Below are positions 21,495 through 31,433 of a DNA stretch of 64,000 nucleotides, piece by piece; within the stretch, counting starts at the first letter, position 1; each line of letters starts with the position of its first letter. Both the position numbers and the translations under genes were made by a program. This DNA comes from Dermacentor variabilis. Its lineage: Eukaryota > Arthropoda > Arachnida > Ixodida > Ixodidae. The notes below the pieces were generated by a model, which saw nothing but the letters and a program-made list of their open reading frames with translations, was not told the DNA's origin and made no database searches. Location: assembly GCF_050947875.1 (NCBI RefSeq), contig NC_134573.1, positions 34,555,615 to 34,619,614 on the forward strand, given 5' to 3'.

Positions 21495-22166
21495 CAACCG
21501 TGAATATTGAAGGTGTTTCCGTGCAAGCACTCGTTGATAATGGAGCCGCTGTTGTCTGTTAGTGGAGAAATGTGCCGCAAGTTAAAAAAGATCACGGTTC
21601 CGCTTTCCGACATCTCCCTGCACACTGCAACCGCGCACCACCTTCAACCTTCAGTGGCATGTACAGCTCGCCTTGTCATTCAGGACAAATTTGACGCAGT
21701 CAAATTTGTCGTTTTTTTTTCACCATGTTCGAACAACGTTATTTTGGGTTGGGACTTTCTTGCTACTAACCATGCTGTTGTTGACTGTGCGCGTGCCGAA
21801 CTTGAGTTGTTGCCGATGTGCGACGCCTCCTCTGACAAGCCACCTTTTTCTCGAGTGGTCGTCGCCGCGGACACTGACGTACCTCCTTTGTCTTGTGTTC
21901 TTGTACCACTTTCTTGCAGCTATGCTCCCTCTTCCACCGTCCTGTTTGCGCCCTCCAAAGCCTTCACATCTTGCAAAAACTTCCTCCTCCCTTTTGCAGT
22001 TTTCACAGTTGAAAGCTCTTGCAGCGCCATTTATGTCACGAATTGCTTTTCTTCTACAGCCACCTTATTCAGTGGCAAATGTATAGGTCGGCTTGACGAT
22101 ATTGATTCCGGCTACTCTATTCAACTTCCTGACGATACGTTAAGTCTTCTTGTCAACAGCCTGTGA
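21495..22166 (+). pseudogene. Gypsy C protease remnant
   Basis: At about 21498 one frame reads VNIEGVSVQALVDNGAAVV, where the retropepsin D-T/S-G motif has become D-N-G. The following segment shifts frame (21507-22166), with CSNNVILGWDFLATNHAVVD, the conserved ILGxDFL element. At least one frameshift and one stop separate the two halves. Confidence 0.7.
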
Positions 22167-22417
22167 CCAGAGCCGATTCGTCCTCGTTAGAAGCCTTCCT
22201 TCCGTTAATTAACTCTGAACTCCTGGCTGCCCAGCGTACCCAACTCTTGGAGTTGCTCGGCCGCTTTCGGATGTCATTCGATCATAAGCAATGTTCCTTG
22301 GGCCGCACATCCGCCATCGTTCACCACATGGACACCGGCACTCATGCACTTCTATGCCAACGTCCATACTGAGTTTCTTACGCTGAACGCCGTGTCATTG
22401 ATGAACAAGTTAACGAC

Positions 22418-22890
22418 ATGCTTCATCATGGCGTTATTCAGCCCTCACACAGCCCTTCGGCCTCCCCAGTTGTGCTGGTGAAGAAAGAGGATGGTAGCGT
22501 CAGATTTTGCATTGATTATAGGTGCCTTAACAAGATCAAGCAAAAAGATGTCTATCCACTGCCCAGAATTGACAACGCTATCGACTGCTTGCAAGGAGCA
22601 GAGTTCTTTCTCTTTTTGGACCTTCGATCTGGGTACTGGCAGGCCCCTATGAATGAAGCTGACGATGCCAAGACTGCGTTTGTAACCCCAGACGGCCTAT
22701 ATGACTTTAATGTGACGCTGTTCGGCCTTTTAATGCACCTGCCACCTTCAAACGTTTCATGGACAACATACTTAGAGGCCTCAAATGGCACACGTGTCTT
22801 TGCTACCTGGACAACGTTGTAGTCTTTTCGAAGGACTTTGGCTTCCATCTGACTTGCAAGCGTCCTGACTTGCCTTTCACACACTGGACT
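22418..22890 (+). pseudogene. Gypsy C reverse transcriptase remnant
   Basis: The plus frame from 22418 gives MLHHGVIQPSHSPSASPVVL, then VRFCIDYRCLNKIKQKDVYP and FFLFLDLRSGYWQAPM. After FGL a frameshift occurs, and in another frame CYLDNVVVFSKDF follows (about 22800). The catalytic YxDD is changed to Y-L-D-N, so polymerase activity would be lost even without the frame breaks. Confidence 0.8.
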
Positions 22891-23209
22891 GCAGCTTAAT
22901 TTGAAGAAGTGCCACTTTGCCGCCTGCCGGCTTACCATCTTAGGCCATGTTGTCAGCAAGGATGGCGTCCTTCTAGACCCTGCAAAGCTTCGCACCGTTA
23001 CCGAGTTCCCCAGGCTGTCTATGCTGAAAGAACATCTAGCATTATAGGCCTGTGCTTGTACTTCTGCCAATTCGTGCGTAACTTCACTTCCATAATCGCC
23101 CCCTCAACGCAGCTGCTTGCCAACTGTCAAGGCATCTCCACATGGTCTACCGCTTGTGAAGACACGTTCGCCACATTATGGCATCTTTTGATATCTCTGC
23201 CTATTCTAC

Positions 23210-23630
23210 AACATTTAGACCCGAATGCTCCTACCGAAATCCACACGAGCGCAAGTGGAGTAGGCCTCGGCGCTATTCTTGACCAGCGTAAGTCTGGCTT
23301 CGAAGAGTACATAGTCTCTTACACCAGCCGCACTCTCACCAAAGCAGAAAGAAACTATTCGGTCACTGAAAAAGAAAGTCTTGCAATTGTTTGGGCAATC
23401 ACAAAATTTTGACCTTACATATATGGCCGTCCATTTGACATTGTGACCAATCACCATGCCCTGTGCTGGTTGTTGTCATTAAAAGGCCCATCTGGCCGCC
23501 TAGCTCATTGGGCACTTCGTCTACAGGACTATGACATCCGTGTTGTCTACCAGTCAGGCCATAAGCATTCGAATGCTGACGCTCTTTCGCGCTCACTACT
23601 GCCCGATGAGCATGGTACTCCATCTGTCTC
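23210..23630 (+). pseudogene. Gypsy C RNase H remnant
   Basis: Recognisable blocks: [54 protein letters not shown] and [11 protein letters not shown]. The first catalytic aspartate (canonical TDAS) is S and the third (TDHH) is N. A TGA at about 23410 replaces the arginine usual after the KF of this block. Confidence 0.8.
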
Positions 23631-23679
23631 CAGCTACGATTCTTCATCTCTTACATTCGCTGGCATGCCAGCAGAGCAA

Positions 23680-24906
23680 TGCAGGGATCGTTGGATAGCC
23701 TCTCTTCTGGAGAATTTATCTCAACCGTCACCTCGCACCACTGACCACTCGCTTCGTCGCACTACTCGCTACTTTGCCATCCGCGAAGGGCTCCTGTACC
23801 GCCACAACTACCTACCCGATACCCATAAATGGTTGCTAGTGATTCCTCGCCATTTACGTTCCGACGTCTGTGCCTCTTCTTATGTGGATCCACAATGCGC
23901 CCATGCTGGTGTACTAAAGACGTATGCACGCCTAGAGCTTCAATACTACTGGCGAGGAATGTACCGCTTCGTTCAGTAGTACGTCCACTTGTGCTCCAAG
24001 TGCCAATGCCGCAAGAGCCACAAAATAACAGAACCGCTCCAACCATTGCCTTGTCCCTCCCGACCTTTCGACCGTATCGGCACTGATTTGTACAGCCCTC
24101 TACCGTACGCCCCAGATGGCAACTGCTAGGTTATTGTTGCCGTGAACCACCTCACGCGCTACGCCGAAACTTCATCACTCCCGGCGGCCACAGCATGTGA
24201 AGTTGGCTTGTTCAAACTTTGCAACCTTGTTCTTCGAGTTCTTCGACATGGCGTGCCTCGCGAGCTACTGAGTGATCGTGGTTGTTCATTTCTATCCAAA
24301 GCTGTAGAAACCCTCCTTTGCGATTGCAACGTTGCCCATAGAACTACAACTGCCTACTATCCACAAACCAATGGTACGATTGAACGCTTCAATCATACTC
24401 TCTGCGACATGCTTGCCATGTACGTCTCCGCTGACCACACTAACTCAGACCGCATCCTTCCCTTTGTTACGTATGCTTACAATAGCGCCACTCAGTCTAC
24501 TACGAGATTGTCTCCCTTCTTTTTTCTTTATGGTCGCGAACCTTCCACATTTACGGACACAATTCTTCTGTATCGCCCTGACGCTTCCGAATCTACGACT
24601 CTATCTGAAGCCGCCATTTATGCCGAAGAATGTCGCGAGATCGCTCGCTCACTTACCGCGCAAGATCAAACCAACCAGAAATATGGCTGTGACGCAAGCT
24701 TGATTTTTGCATCATATTCACCTGGGACGCTGGCATGGCTTCTTGTTCCTTTCTCTACTCCTGGCCTTCCTACAAAGTTGAGCTCAAAGTATGACAGCCC
24801 TTATCGGGTTCTACAACAGACGTCCCCAGTCAACTACATCATTGAGCCTATTCAGCCATCTGCGGACCAACGGCATCACAGACGCGAAACTGTTCATGTC
24901 GACTGA
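23680..24906 (+). pseudogene. Gypsy C integrase remnant (DDE retained)
   Basis: HHCC-type N-terminal region ([13 protein letters not shown]...[10 protein letters not shown], stop, CSKCQCRKSH), then the catalytic core RFDRIGTDLYSPL, LLSDRGCSFLS and YYPQTNGTIERFNH: the D, D and E positions are all present. The core frame 24142-24906 (254 codons) is open through FLYGREPSTF to the C-terminal region. Two stops precede it (about 23979 and 24127). Integrase would have joined the cDNA to the host chromosome. Confidence 0.85.
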
Positions 24907-24984
24907 CTGAAGCTGCACTACGATCCACCAGTGCTGCCTGTTCCATAGGTCGCCAGGATGGCTCCTTTTTTGCCGGGGAGTGAT

Positions 24985-25135
24985 TGTAGTGAGAAATACG
25001 GACGCCAGAAGAAGATGAAGACACAGAAGACGGTGTCTGTTGTTGCTGCTCGCGCTCGCCCCGCTCGGCCGTTGTCTCTTTCTGTGCATTCATATAAAAC
25101 GCTGAGCACGTCTAGCCTTAAACGCATACTATCAT
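24985..25135 (+). repeat. Partial 3' LTR of gypsy C
   Basis: The sequence starts TGTAGTGAGAAATACGG right after a purine-rich tract (CCGGGGAGTGA, 24973-24983). It contains TATAAAA at about 25093, a plausible LTR promoter. Its right end (expected ...CA) is not defined, and homology with a 5' copy was not demonstrable because the 5' LTR is truncated. Confidence 0.6.
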
Positions 25136-25280
25136 GAGAGTTTTACTTCAAGTATACATTTAAGAAGTGACACAATGTTTGATGCGGATGATGCGATCAC
25201 ACACAAGACAATTCATCATGGAAAAAAAAAGGAAAGCAAGAAAAGAACCTTGCATGAAAATTTCTTGCAATGACTACTGA
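25136..25280. other. Short spacer
   Basis: A/T-rich sequence between the LTR remnant and the next TA-flanked transposon. Nothing recognised. Confidence 0.4.
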
Positions 25281-25282
25281 TA

Positions 25283-26367
25283 CAGTGAAACCTCGTTAAA
25301 CCGTAGTTGGCCGGAGCTCGGAAAAAGTATGTACTAAACGATAGTACTGTTTAACCGAAATAGCATGAGATCGACCATTTACCTGTCAAAAAAGAAACTC
25401 AGAGAAAGTGCGATGAAAGGGAAAAAAAACATGCAGTATTTATTCACTTTGGGCAACGAAAGTGTTATTTTCATTTGATGCCACCACGGCCTAGCAGCGA
25501 CAACAGCGGCCTCAAATCTGCGAGCCAGCTTTTCAGCCCGCCACCCCTCTTTTCGGCAAACACTCGCGTGGCAAATTCCTTGTTGGCATTACGTATTCTC
25601 AGTGCACGCATGCGGTAGCGCTGCAGAAGTCGCGGGGTGCTGTTCTTGTCGCGACGATTGCGTTCATGAGGCTGAGGTAACGCGCAGTTTCTGCCACTGT
25701 TGGGTCTGCCACTGTCGGGCCTGAATCGCCCGTGCTGTCGCTTTCCGTGTCGTCCTCATCACTGTCGCTAGCCGGCACTTCGGCAACAACAGAGGCAACG
25801 ATGGCGAAAAGTCAAACCTCGTAGCCAACATCCCTTCGCGGTCACAGCAGCGCTGCCGAGCAACTTCTTCACATTTCAAATGCCACACACCGTAGTTAAC
25901 AACAGATCCCTGTCACATGCCAGTAGCGACTTCTTCATGTCACATTTGATAGCCCGAACAATGTCTAATTTTTCTTCTATGCTGAGCATCTGGCGTCCAT
26001 TTTATCCGAGTTTCGGCCTGACGCAAGTCCTTGCATGCACAGCCACAACGCTTTCTAGCACGCCACCGAAATGATGTTGATGTTGATGTGGCTTCGCTCC
26101 CAAATGCACAGGGTGCTTGGAGGCCGTTGTTCTGATCTCTGAGGCTTGTTGTTCTGCCAGGCCGCCCGATGGAGACGGCGCACTGCTGTGTTTGCGTGAC
26201 GAAAAGTGGAAACACTACGTGTAAACCGATACATATGCAATAAGCTGGTATGGTTTATTGCGGATACAAAACACGTTATGCTCATTGACCGCTGAGTCGG
26301 GGATTTCACTTTTACTTTTAAAACGAAACTACTGTTTAAGTGGGGACGGTTTAACGAGGTTTTACTG
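25283..26367 (-). mobile_element. Pogo/Tigger-derived element with CENP-B-type HTH, copy 2
   Basis: Clean inverted ends: CAGTGAAACCTCGTTAAACC at the left and the inverse of CAGTAAAACCTCGTTAAACC at the right, each flanked by TA (25281-25282, 26368-26369). At 1085 bp it aligns throughout with 4273-5652 read on the opposite strand. The minus strand at about 26010-25880 encodes LSIEEKLDIVRAIKCDMKKS (the HTH) with frame breaks. It has no catalytic domain, so it relied on transposase from an intact relative. Confidence 0.85.
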
Positions 26368-26382
26368 TATACTCGTCAGCAG

Positions 26383-26775
26383 TTAATGCACATCAAAAAT
26401 TGGGTACACACGACTCCTTTCATTATTCTTGTATTGAAATGTGGCTTCCGTGGTCAGGAATTGAACATCACGCTCAGCAGCCACCCCAGAACGTAGCATG
26501 CACAAGCCACCTTTGACAGCAAGCTGTGCTGTCTCACCTTGCATTTGCATCAAAGACTGGCCGAAATGTGGCAAAGAAATTGTTCCGTGATTCTGCACAA
26601 TTGGTTGGGATGTCATCGTCAAATTCAGGGTCCACGCTGTCGTAGGAACGTCGCCGCACGGGGTTGCCCAGTATTTCGTATGCTGCAAGAGAGCAAGAAG
26701 AATCAGGAACTCTGGTAGGCTGGCAAAGTGAAGCAATTTTTTAGGGATGTTGACAGATGTGTGCAGGGATGGCAT
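26383..26775 (-). other. Unassigned 130-codon open frame
   Basis: A minus frame from MPSLHTSVNIPKKLLHFASL to YPIFDVH is open for 393 bp between two transposons. I recognise no domain, no splice context was established, and it may be chance or an unknown repeat. Confidence 0.15.
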
Positions 26776-26779
26776 AGGG

Positions 26780-27298
26780 CGAGTTAACCATTTTCAATTC
26801 CACTGAGGCTTATTTCATTAAATCCTTGTTAACTCTAAGCTGTAAAAACAGCAAAAATTTTTAGATAAGCAGAGTACTGAGATAAGTGAATTCACGAAAA
26901 TATAAGCCTCTGGCTGTCGACAGACTACATAGAATTTTTCAAAATAGGTGCCAGTAGCTGCTAACTTTCACCCAAAAGTTCAACCTACCAGGAGCAATAT
27001 TTTTGGCAGATCACTTTGCGAGATATGGTGCGACTTGGCCCCCAACACGTTAAGTATCTACGGACGTTAGCAATCCTTGCACAGAGCCAAGCAAACGCTG
27101 TTACACAAAGACACCGACGTGTCCAAAGCCTAGTCACATATATCGTGAAAGCTGCTCTAATGTCAGTGATTTGCACTGCTTATACAATGTCATGCTCGCG
27201 CCTTTCTTGCAGGAGTATTCACTAAATCCACAGTCAAGCATCACAACTAACGTGGCCTAGCGAGCAGATCCACAAACATACAAATGCACACGTGAGCA
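26780..27298. other. No gene recognised
   Basis: Pre-insertion host sequence immediately 5' (in plus coordinates) of the full-length LINE. No coding signal recognised. Confidence 0.35.
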
Positions 27299-27312
27299 TG
27301 CACATTGCGGAA
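27299..27312. repeat. Target-site duplication of the I-like LINE (left)
   Basis: TGCACATTGCGGAA, repeated without mismatch at 33253-33266 on the other side of the element. Confidence 0.9.
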
Positions 27313-27685
27313 TGAATGAATGTTTGATGTCTTATGGCGCAAGGGCCAAGTATGGCCAAAAAGCGCCATGTCCGTGGTAATGACTTCGCAGTGTAATCAT
27401 GAGTTCGATGAAGTTGGTGTGACGTGGCTGTAGAGGGGCCTTAAAAATGGTAGCGCTAAAATGCGTAAAATCTGCATAATAAGATTATGGCGATGACTTA
27501 TGACGTGTACTATGAAAATTAAGATCCATTTAAAAAGAATGAATGATACGATGTGTAAAAATATATAAGGTTATAAGATATGCTAGAGCCCTACTGCTTC
27601 CTTAGAGCCCTTGAGACACAAGGGCCTGGAGACATGTGCTATATAAAACATCTATCACAGCGGCATCCTCTGTAGAGAGGATGCG

Positions 27686-27928
27686 CTACGAAACCTTTGG
27701 GCTATTAACATGCAAAACCACCTCTTTCAAAAAACCTAGGGCAGCTTTGGTGGTAAAAAGGGGTTCTTTACCAATAAACAGAGCAGGATGGAGAGGGAGA
27801 CAATAGCGGTATGCTAGAGGAAAGTGTTCCCTTCTTTCTCTTTCGGCTTCCCGACACTCCACGAGGACGTGGAGGACGGTGAGCCGCTCACCACATCTAC
27901 CACAGGTTGGAGGTTCATTGCCAGTCAA
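27686..27928 (-). pseudogene. LINE ORF2 C-terminal zinc-finger-like segment
   Basis: The minus frame reads TGNEPPTCGRCGERLTVLHV then LVECREAERERREHFP. The C-x2-C-(x)n-H-x4-C arrangement is typical of the tail that follows RNase H in I/R1-type ORF2 proteins. It is out of frame with the RNase H segment, and the same segment occurs in the truncated copy at 973-1236. Confidence 0.75.
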
Positions 27929-28163
27929 CAGAAAATTGTGAGTACCATATGTGTGTCCTATTCTGAGTCAGCAGAATAGGATGTCAACTCTTCATGATTT
28001 AGTAACGGAGGGCCAGAAACCTAACTTTGGCTTAATCAGATGGAGCTTATTATTTGTTTCGCTGTCCCACGAGCGTTGCCAGTGTCTTCGCAGTTTGGTT
28101 CGCAAAAATGCTTGAGGTCTGTGGCAGGAATAGTTGTGGTGGTATTACCAGCTTGAGGTGTGA

Positions 28164-29789
28164 CTATGTGGCCATTTGGTCGGCCAGCACATTACCTTCG
28201 ATGCATCTATGGTCAGGAACCCAACATATTATTACATGTCTATGAGCTGAATAAATATTGCACAAATACGAGTAAAGCTGAATAAGAACAGGATTTTTGT
28301 GTTTTCTTAACGACATGAGCACTTTTACGACACTTAACGAGTCCGTAAATATAATTGCTTTTTCTAGTCCTAATTTCTTTATGTGTTTAACCGCACACAG
28401 TACTGCATAGGCTTCTGCGGTAAATATACTGGTATGGGGGTTCAATACACCTGATTCAGAAAAAGGGGAGCCACCAGCCGCGTGAGACACGCCAACATGC
28501 GATTTTGATGCATCAGTGACAGGACAAGAATACTTCGATTGGAGTTCATGGAAATGCATCCGAAGTTCGAGTTCTGGTGCATGTTTTGTAAGCCTTACAA
28601 AAAATATATCGCATTCAATCTCCTGCCACTCCCACGGAGGTAGATACTTCGCTGGAGGCATCAAGCGGTGTTCGAAGAGCGGGACATTCATTTCCACACT
28701 AAGCTCCCTCACGCGCAGTGAAAAAGGCCTTCTCATTGAGGGTCGATTGTGGTAAAGGGCAGTGTACGTCAAATCACTAATGGTTTCAGAACACGGATGA
28801 TCAAGATTACAGTACATTTTAAGAAAATATGTAAAGCTGGTGCAAGATCTCTGCATATGGAGTGACCACTCACTCAATTCTACATATAAGCTTTCGATCG
28901 GGCTAGTTCTGAATGCGCCTGTCGCCAGATGGATACCGAGGTGGTGGACGGGATCCAGAATCTTTAGTGCGCTCGGGGTGGCAGAGTTGTATACTATGGC
29001 ACCGTAGTCTAGCCGTGATTGAATGAGGCTCTTGTAGATATTCATTAGACATTTCCTGTCGCTACCCCATGTTGTGTAAGATAGCATTTTCAGCAAGTTC
29101 ATTGTTTTTAGACATTTAGTTTTGAGATATTTTATGTGCGAGATGAAAGTAAGCTTACAAAGTATTAAACCTAGAAATTTGTGCTCTTTCTTGACAGGTA
29201 TTTGCTCTCCACATAGTTCCATGCTCGGGTCTGGAACCAGGCTACTCTTTCTTGTAAAAAGAACACAAGAACTTTTGTGGGGGTTGATTTTAAACCCATT
29301 TTCATCTGCCCACTTAGATATCTTGCTCAATCTCTGCTGTACTTGTCTTTCGCACACTGCAAGGTTACAGGATTTAAAACCTATTTGTATGTCGTCTACG
29401 TAGACGGAATAAAATATAGCTGGTGGTAATGAAGCGCGGAGTGTGTTCATCTTAACTATAAAGAGGGTGCAGCTGAGCACACCTCCTTGGGGAACACCAG
29501 TTTCCTGTATAAATGGACGTGAAAGTACACTCCCGACTTTCATGCGGAATGTACGGTTGGACAAATAGCTTTCTATTAGGGTGAGCATATTGCCACGGAT
29601 GCCCATTCCAGACAAGTCTCTCAAGATTCCGTAGCGCCATGTTGTGTCGTACGCCTTCTCCATATCGAGGAACACGGATAGGAAATATTGTTTATGTAGA
29701 AAGGCATCGCAAATGTATCCCTCAATGCGCACAAGGCGATCGGTTGTGTACAGCCCTTCTCTGAAGCCACACTGAAAGGGATCAAGCAT
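28164..29789 (-). CDS. LINE ORF2 reverse transcriptase-RNase H segment (541 codons open)
   Basis: The longest open frame of the window. RT lies at roughly residues 1-290: DPFQCGFREG, motif A VFLDMEKAYDTTWR, motif B GVPQGGVLS and motif C YSVYVDDIQIGF with the catalytic aspartates. RNase H lies at roughly residues 430-541: VTDASKSHVGV, FTAEAYAVLCAVKH, IIFTDSLSVVKVL and WVPDHRCIEGNVLAD, retaining the D-E-D-D residues. The first methionine is internal to ORF2, not its true start; the preceding part (30644-30000 and 31399-31055) is in other frames. RT would copy the LINE RNA at a nicked target and RNase H would remove the template. Openness over 1.6 kb suggests a fairly young copy. Confidence 0.85.
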   Translation of the reverse strand: MLDPFQCGFREGLYTTDRLVRIEGYICDAFLHKQYFLSVFLDMEKAYDTTWRYGILRDLSGMGIRGNMLTLIESYLSNRTFRMKVGSVLSRPFIQETGVPQGGVLSCTLFIVKMNTLRASLPPAIFYSVYVDDIQIGFKSCNLAVCERQVQQRLSKISKWADENGFKINPHKSSCVLFTRKSSLVPDPSMELCGEQIPVKKEHKFLGLILCKLTFISHIKYLKTKCLKTMNLLKMLSYTTWGSDRKCLMNIYKSLIQSRLDYGAIVYNSATPSALKILDPVHHLGIHLATGAFRTSPIESLYVELSEWSLHMQRSCTSFTYFLKMYCNLDHPCSETISDLTYTALYHNRPSMRRPFSLRVRELSVEMNVPLFEHRLMPPAKYLPPWEWQEIECDIFFVRLTKHAPELELRMHFHELQSKYSCPVTDASKSHVGVSHAAGGSPFSESGVLNPHTSIFTAEAYAVLCAVKHIKKLGLEKAIIFTDSLSVVKVLMSLRKHKNPVLIQLYSYLCNIYSAHRHVIICWVPDHRCIEGNVLADQMAT

Positions 29790-29999
29790 TTGGTTTAATT
29801 TCAGGAAATGTATGAGTCACCGCTTAATCATTTTCTCAAACAGCTTACAAATGCAACTTGTGAGGGCTATCGGGCGGTAACTTGACGCCAACGAAGGATC
29901 TTTACCTTGCTTCAGAATGGCAATCACAATCGCTTCTCTCCATGCAAGTGGAAGATATCCAGCAGCCCAGATAGTGTTGAAAAGTGCAAGTAAAGTCAG

Positions 30000-30644
30000 T
30001 TATGTATCAATGTGTACGTTCTTAATTATGTCGTACATAATTCTATCAGATCCCGGTGCAGAGCTCTTGCATGCGCTCAAGGCAGCTCTCAACTCTGCAA
30101 TACTAAAGGGGCGGTTGAACGGTTCATTCTGCCGACACTTTCTTATGAGTGGCTTGCGTTCTTCTATTTGTTTATATTTGAGAAAGGGTTTTGAATAATT
30201 GTTGGAACTTGACACGCTCTGGAAGTGCTCCCCAAGTGAGTCTGCTTGCTCAAGCAGGGTATCGCCTTGTGTGTTTACCAGGGGGAGTGAATAAGTTTGT
30301 CGTCCTTTTATCCTGTTAACCCTGTTCCAGACTTTCGCCTCCTCTGTATAAGAGTTGATACCCGATAAAAACTTCTGCCAACTCTTTCTCCTGGCCTGTC
30401 GGCGCGTTCTCCTGGCTTGAGACTCTGCTTTTTTGAAGTTAATAAGACTCTCTGCAGTGGGAGAGGCGCGTGACGATCCCCACGCTTTGTTCTGTTTCCT
30501 ACGGGCGATTGCAAATTCGTTGTTCCACCAAGGTACACGTCGTTTGCATGCCGAACCACTTACTTCAGATATGCATTTTGATGCGGCATCTATTATGAAC
30601 GCTGTAAAATACTCCACAGCAGCATCAATTTCTAAAGAAGACAT
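30000..30644 (-). pseudogene. LINE ORF2 linker between endonuclease and RT
   Basis: The minus frame contains RRVPWWNNEFAIARRKQNKA, VWNRVNRIKGRQ and AALSACKSSAPGSDRIMYDI. These are the pre-RT and RT-0 blocks (W(W)N.E...R, APG.D.I) seen between the endonuclease and RT of LINE ORF2. It ends at a stop just before the RT frame, so one frameshift or stop separates them. Confidence 0.8.
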
Positions 30645-31054
30645 GTCATTCCGTGAGATACTAGTGAGAGTTCGGAATTTCTCCCAGTCAGTTGTGTCGA
30701 TCTTCCACCTAGGAGCCTGTGGTAGATATTCGTTTTCTTTATATGTTCTCAGAAGTATGGGGAAGTGGTCGCTCCCGTAAGGATTGTTTATAACTTCCCA
30801 TTTGAGTTCATGCAGTATAGACGGGGAGACTATGCTGAGATCAATTGAGGAAAAAGTTCTGTTTGCAAGACAGCAATATGTGGATTCCTTCTCATTCAGA
30901 AGGCACGCACCAGAAGAAAAAAGGAACTGTTCAAGAAGACGACCTCGCGCATCTATACAACAGTCGCCCTACAGGGAGCTGTGCGCATTGAAATCGCCAA
31001 GAACAACTTAAGGTTCTGGCAATTGATCTATAAAGGATTGGAATGCATGCTTTG

Positions 31055-31399
31055 TTAATTTGTAATATTGGGGTATGGGGTATATGGAAGTTGTTTGTTT
31101 AGGAGAACAGCTCGAACCGCCACTGCTTCAAGAGGTGTTTGTAGCTGTAAAAGTTGACACGCAATGCTCTTATGGATAACAATAGCGACACCGCCCAATG
31201 ATGCAATAGCATCATCGCGATCTTGGCGAAAAGTTATATACTGTCGGAGAAAGTTTGTGTGTTTGTATTTTAAGTGTGTTTCCTGTAAACACACCACTTT
31301 TGGATTGTGTTTTTGGATGAGTTCCTGCACATCATCAAGGTTTCTAAGAAGACCTCTGACGTTCCATTGAATTATTTGTGTATCCATATTGGAAGCCAA
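31055..31399 (-). pseudogene. LINE ORF2 APE-type endonuclease, N-terminal part
   Basis: The minus frame starts MASNMDTQIIQWNVRGLLRN and includes VVCLQETHLKYKH, the first two signature blocks (N and E metal-binding residues) of the apurinic/apyrimidinic-type endonuclease that nicks the target DNA. The frame ends at 31055, and the GDFN and SDH blocks are not in one open frame. It starts about 35 bp after the ORF1 stop, the usual spacing for ORF2. Confidence 0.8.
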
Positions 31400-31433
31400 T
31401 AGGTGCTGTGTGTACGGGAACGGAAGTTATGCC

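Larger units (their letters stand above)
18306..25135 (+). mobile_element. Ty3/gypsy retrotransposon C, split by a CR1-like LINE
   Basis: Plus-strand order: 5' LTR remnant ending at about 18339, PBS (18342-18355), gag (18486-19211), LINE insertion (19213-21045), zinc knuckle (21160-21230), protease (21495-21780), RT (22418-22890), RNase H (23210-23620), integrase (23850-24906), polypurine tract (24972-24983) and the start of a 3' LTR (24985). All domains of a Ty3/gypsy element are present, but with stops, frameshifts and altered catalytic residues. Several changes are C-to-T or G-to-A at likely CpG positions. Confidence 0.85.

Noticed and set aside
13925..25135. Possible endogenous retrovirus with envelope
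   Set aside because: Gag, protease, RT, RNase H and integrase are of Ty3/gypsy type. No envelope-like frame with signal or membrane segments follows integrase before the LTR.
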